A stretch of DNA of 64,000 nucleotides from Ashinkailepas kermadecensis (GCA_034440615.1 JAOTOM010003994.1:143872-207871), one strand, 5' to 3'. Counted from the first letter of the stretch, positions 45,104 to 57,520 are shown. Translations and numbers: made by a program. The notes: generated from the letters alone by a model not told the origin.

Positions 45104-45699
45104 CTAACGTGGACCTAGCGACACACGAAGGGGAGGTACAAGCGACCGAAAGCAAGATTGATATTTTCCTGTCACATGATAGGTGAACATCTCATGTGAT
45201 GGTATACTAGTAGCATGTGCATGACAAATAAACATGATTTAATGGCCTGGCGTTCATCGGTCGATTCTTTGTGTTTTGGGGCGCATGTAGTCCGATATAT
45301 TGAGATCACCTGGTGCTGATGGATCCGGGTGGACGGAAGATATTCTCCCAGGCTGAATCTACTCAATGTATCACTCGATCACAAAATTGCAGTCCAGTAG
45401 GTGAACTTTCACCGCGATTTTAGCGTGCCGTCAATGGTCCGGAAAAGCTTCGTTCAGTCACTACTGAAGTGCCGTACCAGTTTACATGTGTGTTATAAAC
45501 CCGAATTTGCATGGATTGCTCTGGAGTATTTCCGGACCGGAAAGCACAGGGAACGTTCAGACATGTGGAGCTTAGTTCAAAGCTCAGAGTGCTAAATCCT
45601 GTTGAAAGATGTACAAACATTTGGATAGGGATGCCAAAACCTTCATGTGATTTGAGAGATATTAGCGCTCGCTTCAGGCAAGGAGGGGCCAAGAATTTC

Positions 45700-45870
45700 C
45701 GTCGTCCATTGGCAACAAAAACTTTGGGCTCTTTTACAGCGCATTCGCCTCCTAAGTCACGCGGCATCGCCAACCTCTCGCGCCCATTGGTCGCGGGTGA
45801 ACTCGGCACTCAGGCCGGTAGTGGGGTTTGAACCCGCGACCCTGCGATCACGCCCAACCGTATTACATGC
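45700..45870 (-). mobile_element. Diverged tRNA-derived SINE in peroxidase intron
   Basis: The minus strand shows a B-box-like GGGTTCAAACCCC and a body resembling the SINEs at 10602, 11030 and 38059 (GGCGATGCCGCGTGACTTAGG). Boundaries are estimates; no target duplication identified. Confidence 0.65.
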
Positions 45871-46061
45871 CTGTAACCGCATGTCGAATCTTTTACCGCA
45901 ACCCACTCAGTCATAACCCGCTATCGCAACCCGACGTCAGCACAGGTCAGGCACGCGCCACGTTTCGAAGCGGCGACTCCTCAGGTCGAGAGCGTGACGA
46001 ACTGTAGTAACTGTTGGCCGGTGGGCTGCTGGGGCTCCGCGAGCACCACAGCGGGGGGGCG

Positions 46062-46239
46062 GGGATGGCCGAGTGGTTAAGGTGTTGAGCTCCGGACACC
46101 AAAGGTCCTGGGTTCAACACTCGCACCACTCGGGACATTTCCAAATCCCGCGGCCCACCGGCGAAAGTGCGGACGTCGCCATTAGCCGTGAATGTGCATA
46201 AAGTGAGTCGTGAATCACCCAATGAACAAACTAACAAAC
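46062..46239 (+). mobile_element. tRNA-Ser/Leu-like SINE
   Basis: The head GGATGGCCGAGTGGTTAAGG closely resembles the A-box region of class II tRNAs, and GGGTTCAACACTC is a weakened B box. A non-tRNA body follows, ending in AACAAACTAACAAAC. No proper anticodon stem or acceptor pairing exists, so it is a SINE, not a tRNA gene. Confidence 0.75.
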
Positions 46240-46248
46240 GGGCGCCAC

Positions 46249-46430
46249 AGCCGACTGACCGTACGAGCAGAGCGACGCCGGCGCCGACCGCACGAAGTCC
46301 AGACAGCTGACGTTGACGGCGAACACGGGGTCGTCGGTGCTGACCAGCAGCGGCATGCACTCGGGGTGCAGCAGGCTGGGGTCGCGCTCGATCTCGGCGC
46401 CGCAGCAGCGGATGGCGGAGCCGTCCCGCG
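46249..46430 (-). CDS. Heme peroxidase exon A (most 5' exon visible)
   Basis: Animal heme peroxidases use hydrogen peroxide to oxidise halides or phenols; arthropod members such as chorion peroxidase and peroxinectin are secreted. This exon starts at acceptor TGCGTGCAG in phase 1 and reads RDGSAIRCCGAEIER, then HPECMPLLVSTDDPVF, SCLDFVRSAPASLCSYG. It matches 'CC------HP-C-PI-----DP-F----CM-FVRS'. The best donor, TACG|GTCAGT, gives phase 1 and does not fit exon B. A weaker GCT|GTGGCG donor gives phase 0 and the right length (CSYGQSA + QMNQ); that end is used here. The 5' part with signal peptide and distal His is not visible in the window. Confidence 0.85.
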
Positions 46431-46510
46431 CTGCACGCAGCAGATGGCAGCACCAGTCAAAAAGGTGGCAGCACCAGTAAAAAAGGTGGCAGCACCAGTC
46501 GAAAAGGGAC
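46431..46510. repeat. 24-bp repeat at exon A acceptor
   Basis: Three copies of GCACCAGT(C/A)AAAAAGGTGGCA-like units. On the minus strand they form the pyrimidine-rich tract just before the acceptor. Confidence 0.85.
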
Positions 46511-46614
46511 CAGCATTAGACAAACTGGCTCCGGCGCCAACAGCAGTTCGTCTGCTCTGCCGGAACGACGTCTGCTCTCACTAGGTTTGGATATCGGTCC
46601 CCTGGCTACTAAGC

Positions 46615-46795
46615 TCTGTGGTATACAGGATCCCATGCAGTGGGTGTGGAAAGGCTTATATTCGTGAGACTCTTCAACAACGTGTCCAGGAACACAGGGC
46701 CGATCTTAAATATCACAGGATGTCGAGCGCTTTGGTAGTTCACGGGGAGAAGGAGGGGCACCTTCCGCGATGGGATGGTGAATTTAGCTGACAAT
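46615..46795 (+). pseudogene. Penelope-like element GIY-YIG endonuclease fragment
   Basis: Reads VVYRIPCSGCGKAYIRET, then LQQRVQEHRADLKYHRMSS, ALVVHGEKEGHLPRWDG and a TGA. The pattern (G/V)(I/V)Y-IPC--C---YI--T, then R--EH, then SALA-H-----H matches the GIY-YIG nuclease of Penelope-like retroelements. Only the C-terminal domain survives; no matching reverse transcriptase lies next to it. The following LINE begins directly. Confidence 0.8.
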
Positions 46796-48113
46796 TTGTG
46801 GTTGAAGATTGTGATATTGTGGAATCTCTAAGCAAGCAATTCTCATCAGTCTTTACTAAAGAGAATTCTGGTAGAATAGAAACAACTGAATCGTATGCCA
46901 TGACAGGTGATAGGCTGGAGTATCTTACAATAACTACAGAAGCTGTAGAAAAGCTGTTGCAGAATATAAAACCTAATAAAGCTTCTGGACCAGATGATAT
47001 ATATGCTAGGGTTTTAGTAGAGTGTGCTAAAGCTTTAGCAGTTCCCCTAGATATAATTTTCAGGCGGTCTATGGAATATTCTGAAATGCCTGAAGATTGG
47101 AGAAATGCAAATGTAGTACCAATTTTCAAAAAGGGAAGTATGAAGTGTGTAGGGAACTACAGGCCAGTCAGTTTGACCTCAATAGTTTGCAAGGTACTAG
47201 AAAATCTGGTTAAACAGAATGTTCAGATTCATCTTGATAGGCACAATCTTTTAAGGGATACTCAACATTGATTTCGATCTCGAAGGTCTTGTTTAACTAA
47301 CCTTTTGGAGTTCATGGAGTATGTTACAAAAGAAGTAGACAATCAAAGTAGGATAGATGTTGTGTACTTGGACTTTAGCAAAGCTTTTGATAAAGTTCCA
47401 CATGGGAGGCTAATTAATCAACTACAGCAACATGGGATTGTTGGAAAAGTTATAGGTTGGATTGAAGCATGGTTGAGGGGAAGAAAACAAAGGGTAATGT
47501 TAAATGGATGTAAATCTGATTGGAAGTATGTTCTGAGTAGAGTACCACAGGGCTCTGTTCTAGGGCCAATTCTCTTTATCATTTTTGTGAATAACATTGA
47601 GGTAGGGCTCAGGAATAGAGTGTTCAAATGTGTGGATGACATCAAGCTGGTAGGGGTGGCAAACAGTTGTGATCAATCTATAAATATTCAACTAGACTTG
47701 GAGGACCTAAAAAAGTGGGCTGATCAATGGCAGATGTCTTTCAACTATGACAAGTGTAAGGTGTTATGCATCTGGGGTCTGGAGGTCAGACTTTCAGATA
47801 TACAATGGAAGGGAGGGAACGGGATTTTATAAAAGAGGAAGGGGGTTTAGGGGGTTTGTTTTTAAAAAAAACTTAAAAAAAAAAAACAATGTAGCTCAGC
47901 TAGGAACAGGGCACTCAGAATGCTGGGACTTGTTATGCAATAGCAAGTGAATTGGTGCTAGATAGGCTGCGATATAGAGCTTCCTAGGAACTTGAAATAA
48001 TGGATTGATTGGGGTGAGAGTATATACATTTCTAGTACCTTTTCCAGATAAGCTTAACCCAGATGGGCCCCTGTAGCTCTTATTAAGCCTTAGCACTTTA
48101 TGACTTTATGACT
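46796..48113 (+). mobile_element. LINE 2: truncated CR1-type non-LTR retrotransposon
   Basis: Reverse transcriptase followed by a 3' untranslated stretch ending in TTTATGACTTTATGACTT, a short tandem tail typical of CR1/L2 relatives. No endonuclease is present, so it is 5'-truncated. A poly(A)-like AAAAAAAAAA tract at about 47868-47885 sits at an internal deletion between coding part and tail. Confidence 0.85.
46798..47832 (+). pseudogene. Reverse transcriptase of LINE 2 with one nonsense codon
   Basis: Motifs in order: KPNKASGPDDIYARVL, WRNANVVPIFKKGS, NYRPVSLTSIVCKVLE, then a TGA at 47269-47271 where relatives have Gly (TQH-stop-FRSRRS), DVVYLDFSKAFDKVPHG, SRVPQGSVLGPILF, and KCVDDIKL in place of FADDTKL. 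The catalytic Asp pair is kept. The frame is otherwise open over the domain, so decay is recent compared with LINE 1. Confidence 0.9.
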
Positions 48114-48638
48114 TGATGATGGTGCCTATGAAATAACCCAATTAAAGGACAAGTTTAGGAGGAAGGCTGTAGAGGCCGCATTTATCGATACCGGGGATTG
48201 CATCAATAGTTCACCTGGATTTGTTAAGCTTGCCAGCGTGATAGCGTATCTGGTGCGGGACGATGTGGTGGAGGTGCAGCGGGCATCGGACCCGGGCTAG
48301 AGAGTTTAACCAACACCTACACACACAAACATACACACACACACACACAGCGCGATGCGAGTGATATGGGATCTGGCATTCTCGAGTGCCATCCATGGCT
48401 TTGTGTATTCCGTTGTGTCGCCCTTCGTCATTGACGCAGTGTTTCGCACTATATTGTTAGTCAGCCCAGCGAGAGGCTGCGATGCGTGTCACGTTTTGAG
48501 CACAGGAATTCGAGTGCGTGGTTGCTTGCTTAAAGTTGTTAGATTTGGTAATTGTGTCACCCTGAAGAAGGCCTTTGGCCGAAACGTTGGTGATGTGCTT
48601 GTTGGTGAAAATATAGTATTTATCATTGTGCCACTTAT

Positions 48639-48641
<3 letters not shown>
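48114..48641. other. No gene recognised
   Basis: Includes a (CA)n tract at about 48318-48348. No supported coding region. Confidence 0.5.

Positions 48642-48702
<61 letters not shown>
48642..48702. repeat. (AT)n microsatellite
   Basis: About 30 uninterrupted AT dinucleotides. Confidence 0.97.
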
Positions 48703-48704
<2 letters not shown>

Positions 48705-48951
48705 ATATTCAGCTATCTCTCTGTACTATTAGTTAACTTAACATCAGCTGATAAAGACGTTTCTCTTTATTTTAAAGCTTCGTCAGTTTGAGAGCACGTC
48801 ACACAGCAATTGCGTCAAACAAATACTTCGATTTTGAAAGATCACCGGACAAAACTTTCACACCACCTCCTTCCTCTGGACACATGCATTTGACGCACGA
48901 TGGTACATACACGCTGTACATCACCATTCCACAACACAACACACACCATAC

Positions 48952-48954
<3 letters not shown>

Positions 48955-49003
<49 letters not shown>
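48955..49003. repeat. (AT)n microsatellite
   Basis: About 24 AT dinucleotides, directly before a LINE fragment. Confidence 0.97.
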
Positions 49004-49009
<6 letters not shown>

Positions 49010-49021
49010 ATGTTATGTTAT

Positions 49022-49132
49022 GAACAATGGATTGCCACAGGGGAGCTGCATATCACCAGTTATATTTAACATCATTAATGACCTTTCACCGACATGCCTG
49101 CAAATGTCATTTTCTCTTTTCGCATTTGACGG
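49022..49132 (+). pseudogene. Reverse transcriptase fragment next to the 17-bp array
   Basis: NNGLPQGSCISPVIFNIIND, LSPTCLQMSFSLFAFDG: reverse transcriptase motif B (LPQGS-ISP-LFNI-INDL) followed by FAFDG where FADDG is expected, so one catalytic Asp is lost. From the motif style it belongs to a LINE different from LINE 1 and LINE 2. The array starts about 20 bp later. Confidence 0.8.
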
Positions 49133-49154
49133 CATTTCACGGCGTATGGCCATG

Positions 49155-52100
49155 GCAATTGACGGGGTATGGCAATTGACGGGGTATGGCAATTGACGGG
49201 GTATGGCAATTGACGGGGTATGGCAATTGACGGGGTATGGCAATTGACGGGGTATGCCAATTGACGGGGTATGCCAATTGACGGGGTATGCCAATTGACG
49301 GGGTATGGCAATTGACGGGGTATGGCAATTGACGGGGTATGGCAATTGACGGGTATGGAAACTGACGGGCCACACAATTGACTGGGTATGGCAATTCACG
49401 GATTATGGCAATTGACGAGGTTTAGCAATTGACGGTGTATGGCAATTCACCGGTCCGGCAATTGACGGGATATGGCAATTGCCGGGGTATGGTAATTGAC
49501 GGGGTATGGCAATTGACGGGGTATGGCAATTGACGGAGTAAGGCATGTTACGGCGTACGGCCATTGACGGGGTTCAGCAATTGACGGGTTATGGCAATTG
49601 ACGGGGTATGGCAATTGACGGGGTATGGCAATTGACGGGGTATGGCAATTGACGGGGTATGGCAATTGACGGGGTATGGCAATTGACGGGGTATGGCAAT
49701 TGACGGGGTATGGCAATTGACGGGGTATGGCAATATGGGGGTATGGCATTTTACGGGGTATGACATTTGATGGGTCCGGCAATTCACGGGGTATGGCAAT
49801 TGACGGGGTCCGACAATTGACGGGGTCCGGCAATTGACGGGTATGGCAATTGCTGGGGTATGGCAATTAACGGGGTATGGCAATTAACGGGGTACGGCAA
49901 TTGCTGGGATATGGCAATTCACTGCTCCGGCAATTGACGGGGTATGGCAATTGACGGGGTCCGGCAATTCACCGGTCTGGCATTTGACGGGGTATGGCAA
50001 TTGACAGGCTATGGCAATTGAGCGCTCCGGCAATTGACGGGTATGGCAATTGACGGGGTATGGCAATTGACGGGTATGGCAATTGACGGGTATGGCAATT
50101 GACGGGGTATGGCAATTGACGGGGTATGGCAATTGACGGGGTATGGCAATTGGTATGGCAATTGACGGGGTATGGCAATTGACGGGGTATGGCAATTGAC
50201 GGGGTATGGCAATTGACGGGGTATGGCAATTCTGGGGTATGGCAATTGACGGGGTATGGCAATTGACGGGGTATGGCAATTGACGGGGTATGGCAACTAA
50301 CGCGGTATGGCAATTGACGGGGTATGGCAATTGACGGGGTATGGCAATTGACGGGGTATGGCAATTGACGGGGTATGGCAATTGACGGGGTATGGCAATT
50401 GACGGGGTATGGCAATTGACGGGGTATGGCAATTGACGGGGTATGGCAATTGACGGGGTATGGCGGGGTATGGCAATTGACGGGGTATGGCAATTGACGG
50501 GGTATGGCAATTGACGGGGTATGGCAATTGACGGGGTATGGCAATTGACGGGGTATGGCAATTGACGGGGTATGGCAATTGACGGGGTATGGCAATTGAC
50601 GGGGTATGGCAATTGACGGGGTATGGCAATTGACTGGGGTATGGCAATTGACGGGGTATGGCAATTGACGGGGTATGGCAATTGACGGGGTATGGCAATT
50701 GACGGGGTATGGCAATTGACGGGGTATGGCAATTGACGGGGTATGGCAATTGACGGGGTATGGCAATTGACGGGGTATGGCAATTGACGGGGTATGGCAA
50801 TTGACGGGGTATGGCAATTGACGGGGTATGGCAATTGACGGGGTATGGCAATTGACGGGGTATGGCAATTGACGGGGTATGGCAATTGACGGGGTATGGC
50901 AATTGACGGGGTATGGCAATTGACGGGGTATGGCAATTGACGGGGTATGGCAATTGACGGGGTATGGCAATTGACGGGGTATGGCAATTGACGGGGTATG
51001 GCAATTGACGGGGTATGGCAATTGACGGGGTATGGCAATTGACGGGGTATGGCAATTGACGGGGTATGGCAATTGACGGGGTATGGCAATTGACGGGGTA
51101 TGGCAATTGACGGGGTATGGCAATTGACGGGGTATGGCAATTGACGGGGTATGGCAATTGACGGGGTATGGCAATTGACGGTGTATGGCAATTGACGGGG
51201 TATGGCAATTGACGGGGTATGGCAATTGACGGGGTATGGCAATTCACGGGGTATGGCAATTGACGGCAATTGACGGGGTATGGCAATTGACGGGGTATGG
51301 CAATTGACGGGTATGGCAATTGACGGGGTATGGCAATTGACGGGGTATGGCAATTGACGGGGTATGGCAATTGACGAATTATGGCAATTGACGGGGTATG
51401 GCAATTGACGGGGTATGGCAATTGACGGGGTATGGCAATTGACGGGGTATGGCAATTGACGGGGTATGGCAATTGACGGGGTATGGCAATTGACGGGTAT
51501 GGCAATTGACGGGGTATGGCAATTGACGGGGTATGGCAATTGACGGGGTATGGCAATTGACGGGGTATGGCAATTGACGGGGTATGGCAATTGACGGGGT
51601 ATGGCAATTGACGGGGTATGGCAATTGACGGGGTATGGCAATTGACGGGTATGGCAATTGACGGGGTATGGCAATTGACGGGGTATGGCAATTGACGGGG
51701 TATGGCAATTGACGGGGTATGGCAATTGACGGGGTATGGCAATTGACGGGTATGGCAATTGACGGGGTATGGCAATTGACGGGGTATGGCAATTGACGGG
51801 GTATGGCAATTGACGGGGTATGGCAATTGACGGGGTATGGCAATTGACGGGGTATGGCAATTGACGGGGTATGGCAATTGACGGGGTATGGCAATTGACG
51901 GGGTATGGCAATTGACGGGGTATGGCAATTGACGGGGAATGGCAATTGACGGGTATGGCAATTGACGGGGTATGGCAATTATGGCAATTGACGGGGTATG
52001 GCAATTGACGGGGTATGGCAATTGACGGGGTATGGCAATTGACGGGGTATGGCAATTGACGGGGTATGGCAATTGACGGGGTATGGCAATTGACGGGGTA

Positions 52101-54962
52101 TGGCAATTGACGGGGTATGGCAATTGACGGGGTATGGCAATTGACGGGGTATGGCAATTGACGGGGTATGGCAATTGACGGGGTATGGCAATTGACGGGT
52201 ATGGCAATTGACGGGTATGGCAATTGACGGGGTATGGCAATTGACGGGGTATGGCAATTGACGGGGTCCGGCAATTGACGGGGTATGGCAATTGACGGGG
52301 TACGGCAATTGACGGGGTATGGCAATTGACGGGGTATGGCAATTGACGGGGTATGGCAATTGACGGGGTATGGCAATTGACGGTGGCAATTGACGGGTAT
52401 GGCAATTGACGGGGTATGGCAATTGACGGGGTATGGGAATTGACGGGGTATGGCAATTGACGGGGTATGGCAATTGACGGGGTATGGCAATTGACTGGGT
52501 ATGGCAACTGACGGGGTATGGCAACTGACGGGGTATGGCAATTGACGGGGTATGGCAATTCGACGGGTATGGCAATTGACGGGGTATGGCAATTGACGGG
52601 GTATGGCAATTGACGGGGTATGGCAATTGACGGGGTATGGCAATTGACGGGGTATGGCAATTGACGGGGTATGGCAATTGACGGGTATGGCAATTGACGG
52701 GGTATGGCAATTGACGGGGTATGGCAATTGACGGGGTATGGCAATTGACGGGGTATGGCAATTGACGGGGTATGGCAATTGACGGGGTATGGCAATTGAC
52801 GGGTATGGCAATTGACGGGGTATGGCAATTGACGGGGTATGGCAATTGACGGGGTATGGCAATTGACGGGGTATGGCAATTGACGGGGTATGGCAATTGA
52901 CGGGGTATGGCAATTGACGGGGGTATGGCAATTGACGGGGTATGGCAATTGACGGGGTATGGCAATTGACGGGGTATGGCAATTGACGGGGTATGGCAAT
53001 TGACTGGCAGGGTATGGCAATTGACGGGGTATGGCAATTGACGGGGTATGGCAATTGACGGGGTATGGCAATTGACGGGGTATGGCAATTGACGGGGTAT
53101 GGCAATTGACGGGGTATGGCAATTGACGGGGTATGGCAATTGACAGGGTATGGCAATTGACGGGGTATGGCAATTGACGGGGTATGGCAATTGACGGGGT
53201 ATGGCAATTGACGGGGTATGGCAATTGACGGGGTATGGCAATTGACGGGGTATGGCAATTGACGGGGTATGGCAATTGACGGGGTATGGCAATTGGTATG
53301 GCAATTGACGGGGTATGGCAATTGACGGGGTATGGCAATTGACGGGGTATGGCAATTGACGGGGTATGGCAATTGACGGGGTATGGCAATTGACGGGGTA
53401 TGGCAATTGACGGGGTTCGGCAATTGACGGGGTATGGCAATTGACGGGGTATGGCAATTGACGGGGTGCAATTGGCAATTGACGGGGTATGGCAATTGAC
53501 GGGGTATGGCAATTGACGGGGTATGGTAATTCACCGGTCTGGCAATTTACGGGTATGGCAATTGACGGGGTATGGCAATTGACGGGGTATGGCAATTGAC
53601 GGGGTATGGCAATTGACGGGGTATGGCAATTGACGGGGTATGGCAATTGACGGGGTATGGCAATTGACGGGGTATGGCAATTGACGGGGTATGGCAATTG
53701 ACGGGTATGGCAATTGACGGGTATGGCAATTGACGGGTATGGCAATTGACGGGGTATGGCAATTGACAGGGTATGGCAATTGACAGGGTATGGCAATTGA
53801 CGGGGTATGGCAATTGACGGGGTATGGCAATTGACAGGGTATGGCAATTGATGGGGTATGGCAATTGACGGGGTATGGCAATTGACGGGGTATGGCAATT
53901 GACGGGGTATGGCAATTGACGGGTATGGCAATTGACAGGGTATGGCAATTGACGGGTATGGCAATTGACGGGGTTTGGCAATTGACAGGGTATGGCAATT
54001 GACGGGGTATGGCAATTGACGGGGTATGGCAATTGACGGGGTATGGCAATTGACGGGGTATGGCAATTGACAGGGTATGGCAATTGACAGGGTATGGCAA
54101 TTGACGGGGTATGGCAATTGACAGGGGTATGGCAATTGACAGGGTATGGCAATTGACAGGGTATGGCAATTGACAGGGTATGGCAATTGACAGGGTATGG
54201 CAATTGACAGGGTATGGCAATTGACAGGGTATGGCAATTGACAGGGTATGGCAATTGACAGGGTATGGCAATTGACAGGGTATGGCAATTGACAGGGTAT
54301 GGCAATTGACAGGGTATGGCAATTGACAGGGTATGGCAATTGACAGGGTATGGCAATTGACGGGGTATGGCAATTGACGGGGTATGGCAACTGACGGGGT
54401 ATGGCAATTGACGGGCCCCACAATTGACTTGGTATGGCAATTCACGGGTTATGGCAAGTGGCGAGGTTTAGCACTTGACGGGGTATGGCAATTGACGCGG
54501 TATGGCAATTGACGGGGTATGGCAATTGACGGGGTATGGCAATTGACGGGGTATGGCAATTGACTGGGTATGGCAATTGACTGGGTATGGCAATTGACGG
54601 GGTATGGCAATTGACGGGGGTACGGACAATTGACGGGGTATGGCAATTGACGGTTAATTGTATGGCAATTGACGAGGTACGGCAATTGCCGGGGTATGGC
54701 AATTGACGGGATATGGCAATTGACGGGATATGGCAATTGACGGGATATGGCAATTGACGGGTCCGACGATTGACGGGGTATGGAAATTGACGCGGTATGG
54801 CAATTGACGGGGTCCGGCAATTGCCGGAGTACGGCAATTGCCGGAGTACGGCAATTGACGGGGTATGGCAATTGACGGGGTATGGCAATTGACGGGGTAT
54901 GGCAATTGACGGGGTGTGGTAATTGATAGGGTTTGGCAATTGATGGGGTATGGCAATTAACG
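49155..54962. repeat. 17-bp minisatellite, about 5.8 kb
   Basis: Unit GGGTATGGCAATTGACG, about 340 copies, each with a CAATTG palindrome. The core (about 50.3-53.5 kb) is almost uniform. Both edges (49.15-50.05 kb and 53.5-54.96 kb) carry many variants such as GGTCCGGCAATTGACG and TATGGCAATTGACAG. Single-base losses (GACGGGTATGG) shift phase. Because 17 is not a multiple of 3, all minus-strand frames stay open for hundreds of codons; the resulting PVNCHTPSIAIPRQLPY repeat is not evidence of a protein. Confidence 0.98.
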
Positions 54963-55860
54963 TTTGTTTGTCTGTCTGTCTGTCCGTCTGTCCGTCCGTC
55001 TGTCCGTCCGTCTGTCTGTCGTCTTTTGTCCTTGCGTCGAGTGCCATCCTGTGTAGGTTCGACGATGGGTCGCACGTGCTTGAAATTTTCACACGCGACA
55101 GACAATCGATGTGTGATGAGCTGTGCCGAGTTTCAAATTGTTTGTCTTAACGCAGCGAAACAAGGTCCGAAGGCGCTTGCAGTCTTTCGCTCAGCGAAGC
55201 ATACGGGACTTCGCTTGATGTATGAATGAATGATGAGAAAAGAACCAATGTTACACTAAAATAGGCATAGCTGTCGAACCATTAGACCGATTCACATGAA
55301 TCCAACATCAAATGAATCGCAACGAATACGTTTTTCGAACCAAAATTTATCTTGCCGCAGCGGAGCAAGGGCCGAAAGCGCTTGTTATGTGTATTCCTAC
55401 TAAATCATAATATTTGTGTGCTGCTGTAACGACAAAAGGTATTGTGTATTGTTATCACATCCTTGACAACTGCATCATTGCGTTCGGCGTCATAAGAGGA
55501 CATAATACCGGTGGCGCCGCTCTGGTGGTCGGTTTGTGAAGGAACACCACCAGAGTGGGCTTGCTTTTACTAATGCTATATTCTGGTTTCTAGACGAGGT
55601 GCAAATAATTTCCAATGGTCCAATTTTAACAACATTGAAACAAGCTCTCTTATGATGTGTAGTTCGCTTTATTATCAAATCATTTCACCCCGTCACTTTG
55701 CCCTTAAAGTGAAATGGGAGCAATTGGCCACTCAACATTTTGTGATAAAACACGTGTCATACATCTTGTGTGACGTCCTGACAAGTTCCAATTTTCTTAA
55801 CTAAACGAAAATCGAACGTGCTACATTTTTATATCATCTTGAATAACTTCCATGAAGGTT
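54963..55860. other. No gene; possible unclassified repeat element
   Basis: Starts with (TGTC)/(CGTC) simple sequence (54965-55020). CGCAGCGAAACAAGGTCCGA at 55152 is echoed by CGCAGCGGAGCAAGGGCCGA at 55355, each followed by a GCGCTTG motif, suggesting a diverged direct repeat of about 200 bp. Confidence 0.5.
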
Positions 55861-56403
55861 TAACCCTGTCACTTTTGCACTCAATTCCAGAATTTGTGTC
55901 CCAAATTATCACATTCTATCACTTTATATTGTATATCAGATGTTCTACATTACCGAATTAATTTCCAATGGTCTTAAATAAACAGGCATAACATCCGCTG
56001 TCTTATGATGCCATACTCGACTACTTTTATAGTTTTCTAACCCTGTCATTTTTGCACCTAATTCCAGGATTTCCATGTCGAATTATCACATTATATTCCT
56101 TTAAATTGTATATCAGATGTTCTACATTACCGAATTAATTTCCAATGGTCTTAAATAAACCGGCATAAAATCCGCTGCCTTCTTATGCCATACTCGACTA
56201 CTTTTATCGATATCTAACCCTGGTATTTTTGCACTCAATTCCAGGATTTGTGTCTCAAGTTATCACATTGTATTACTTTTAATTGTATAGCAGATGTTCT
56301 ACATTAGCGAATTAATTTCCAATGGTCTCAAATAAACCGGCATAAAATCAGCTGCCCTCTGATGCCATACTTGACTACTTTTATAGATGTCTAACCCTGT
56401 CAC
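55861..56403. repeat. 177-bp AT-rich tandem satellite, three copies
   Basis: TAACCCTG anchors at 55861, 56038, 56215 and 56392, exactly 177 bp apart. Shared landmarks: AATTCCAG, TATCAGATGTTCTACATTA, TTAATTTCCAATGGTCT. An older copy may precede it from about 55684. Confidence 0.95.
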
Positions 56404-57327
56404 TTTCTACCTTTAGACATGAAGCTTGGACATTATTGACGTTCTGGCATGGCTCGATGCATGTCAAGCGCCGACGGTTGCTGCCTAGAGGATCCGTAGG
56501 GCCGCCGAGCGGTGGCACGAGTTCCGCCCTTCAACAATACTAAGCAACATCGGCTCTGACACGCCAAAATGGTGTAGGAGAAATTCACGGTTGTAGATGC
56601 ATTCTTTCCCTTCAACGCCCATAAGCGTAATGTTCTTAAACAATTTCGCAAAAATCTGTCGGCCTCAACTCTAATGGTGGCGGAACTCATGCCAGGTACA
56701 TCGTCTATCGTTTCAAATATGAAAATCTGCCTGTAACTTTGGCGTTGGGGCCCATTAACATTCAGGGAATAGGAATCCCGCGCCCCGCCATGTTAGAATG
56801 GTGGGCGCTTGGTGACGGGCCGGAGGAGGCCGGCGGCCGGCCGTCTATGGTAGAAAATAGTTCAAAAAGGAAATACGGAAAGTAACAATATGCGCAATAG
56901 GTCACTGCAAGGCGCTATAAAATTGACTTCTGAAGGCAAGCTAACTTTCATAAATGCACTTCGCATCATATTTTATGGAGACAGAGTCTCACAAATCGTA
57001 ACTATATTCTTCGCGCACACACTAGTGAGCATCCGGGACCGCTTGTCGGGGGCGCATGTTTCAGAGTTCTTGAATGGCACCCGTTTTCTTTCTTTACTGG
57101 AGATCCCCTCGATGTCCGCAGTAACATTGCGTCTGACGCCTAACGGTTATTTGTGGCCAATTGGAATTCAGCAACATTTTTGCCATCCATGACACCTAGA
57201 CAAATATGTTGGCAATTTTAGATGAACTCGTATTCATGCAGTTACCCTTAAGCCAGCCACGACAACATGGTAAATTTGTGCTTGGAAGGTGTTTTTTGTA
57301 TTCTTGGACCTTATTTTTTTGGAAGCG
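56404..57327. other. No gene recognised
   Basis: A minus-strand frame at 56690-56433 and a plus-strand frame at 56890-57192 have no recognisable motif. Confidence 0.5.
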
Positions 57328-57520
57328 TGTATATCGACGCCGACGTCGATTTACACAGAGATTCCCTTGTGTGTAAATCAACGCAGATCTGCGTCGATAT
57401 ACACATAGACCTCCACCCGTGTAGATCGACGTCCGCGTAGGTTTACGCCAATGGACAGCTGTGTAAATCGACGCCTGCGTCGATTTACACCAATACGTTC
57501 CCCTGTGTATATCAACGCAC
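57328..57520. repeat. Array of short palindromes (copy 1)
   Basis: Successive imperfect palindromes such as GTGTAAATCGACGC, CT, GCGTCGATTTACAC at 57463-57492, with others at about 57330, 57373 and 57419, roughly 44 bp apart. The same family fills 63046-63860. Confidence 0.88.

Noticed and set aside
46062..46135. tRNA-Ser or tRNA-Leu gene
   Set aside because: A-box region looks good, but the anticodon arm and acceptor pairing fail and a SINE body with an AACAAAC tail follows.
49884..53534. 1216-codon minus-strand frame with a 17-residue repeat
   Set aside because: A 17-bp unit free of stops opens all three frames; long frames of equal quality overlap each other, so none is likely coding.
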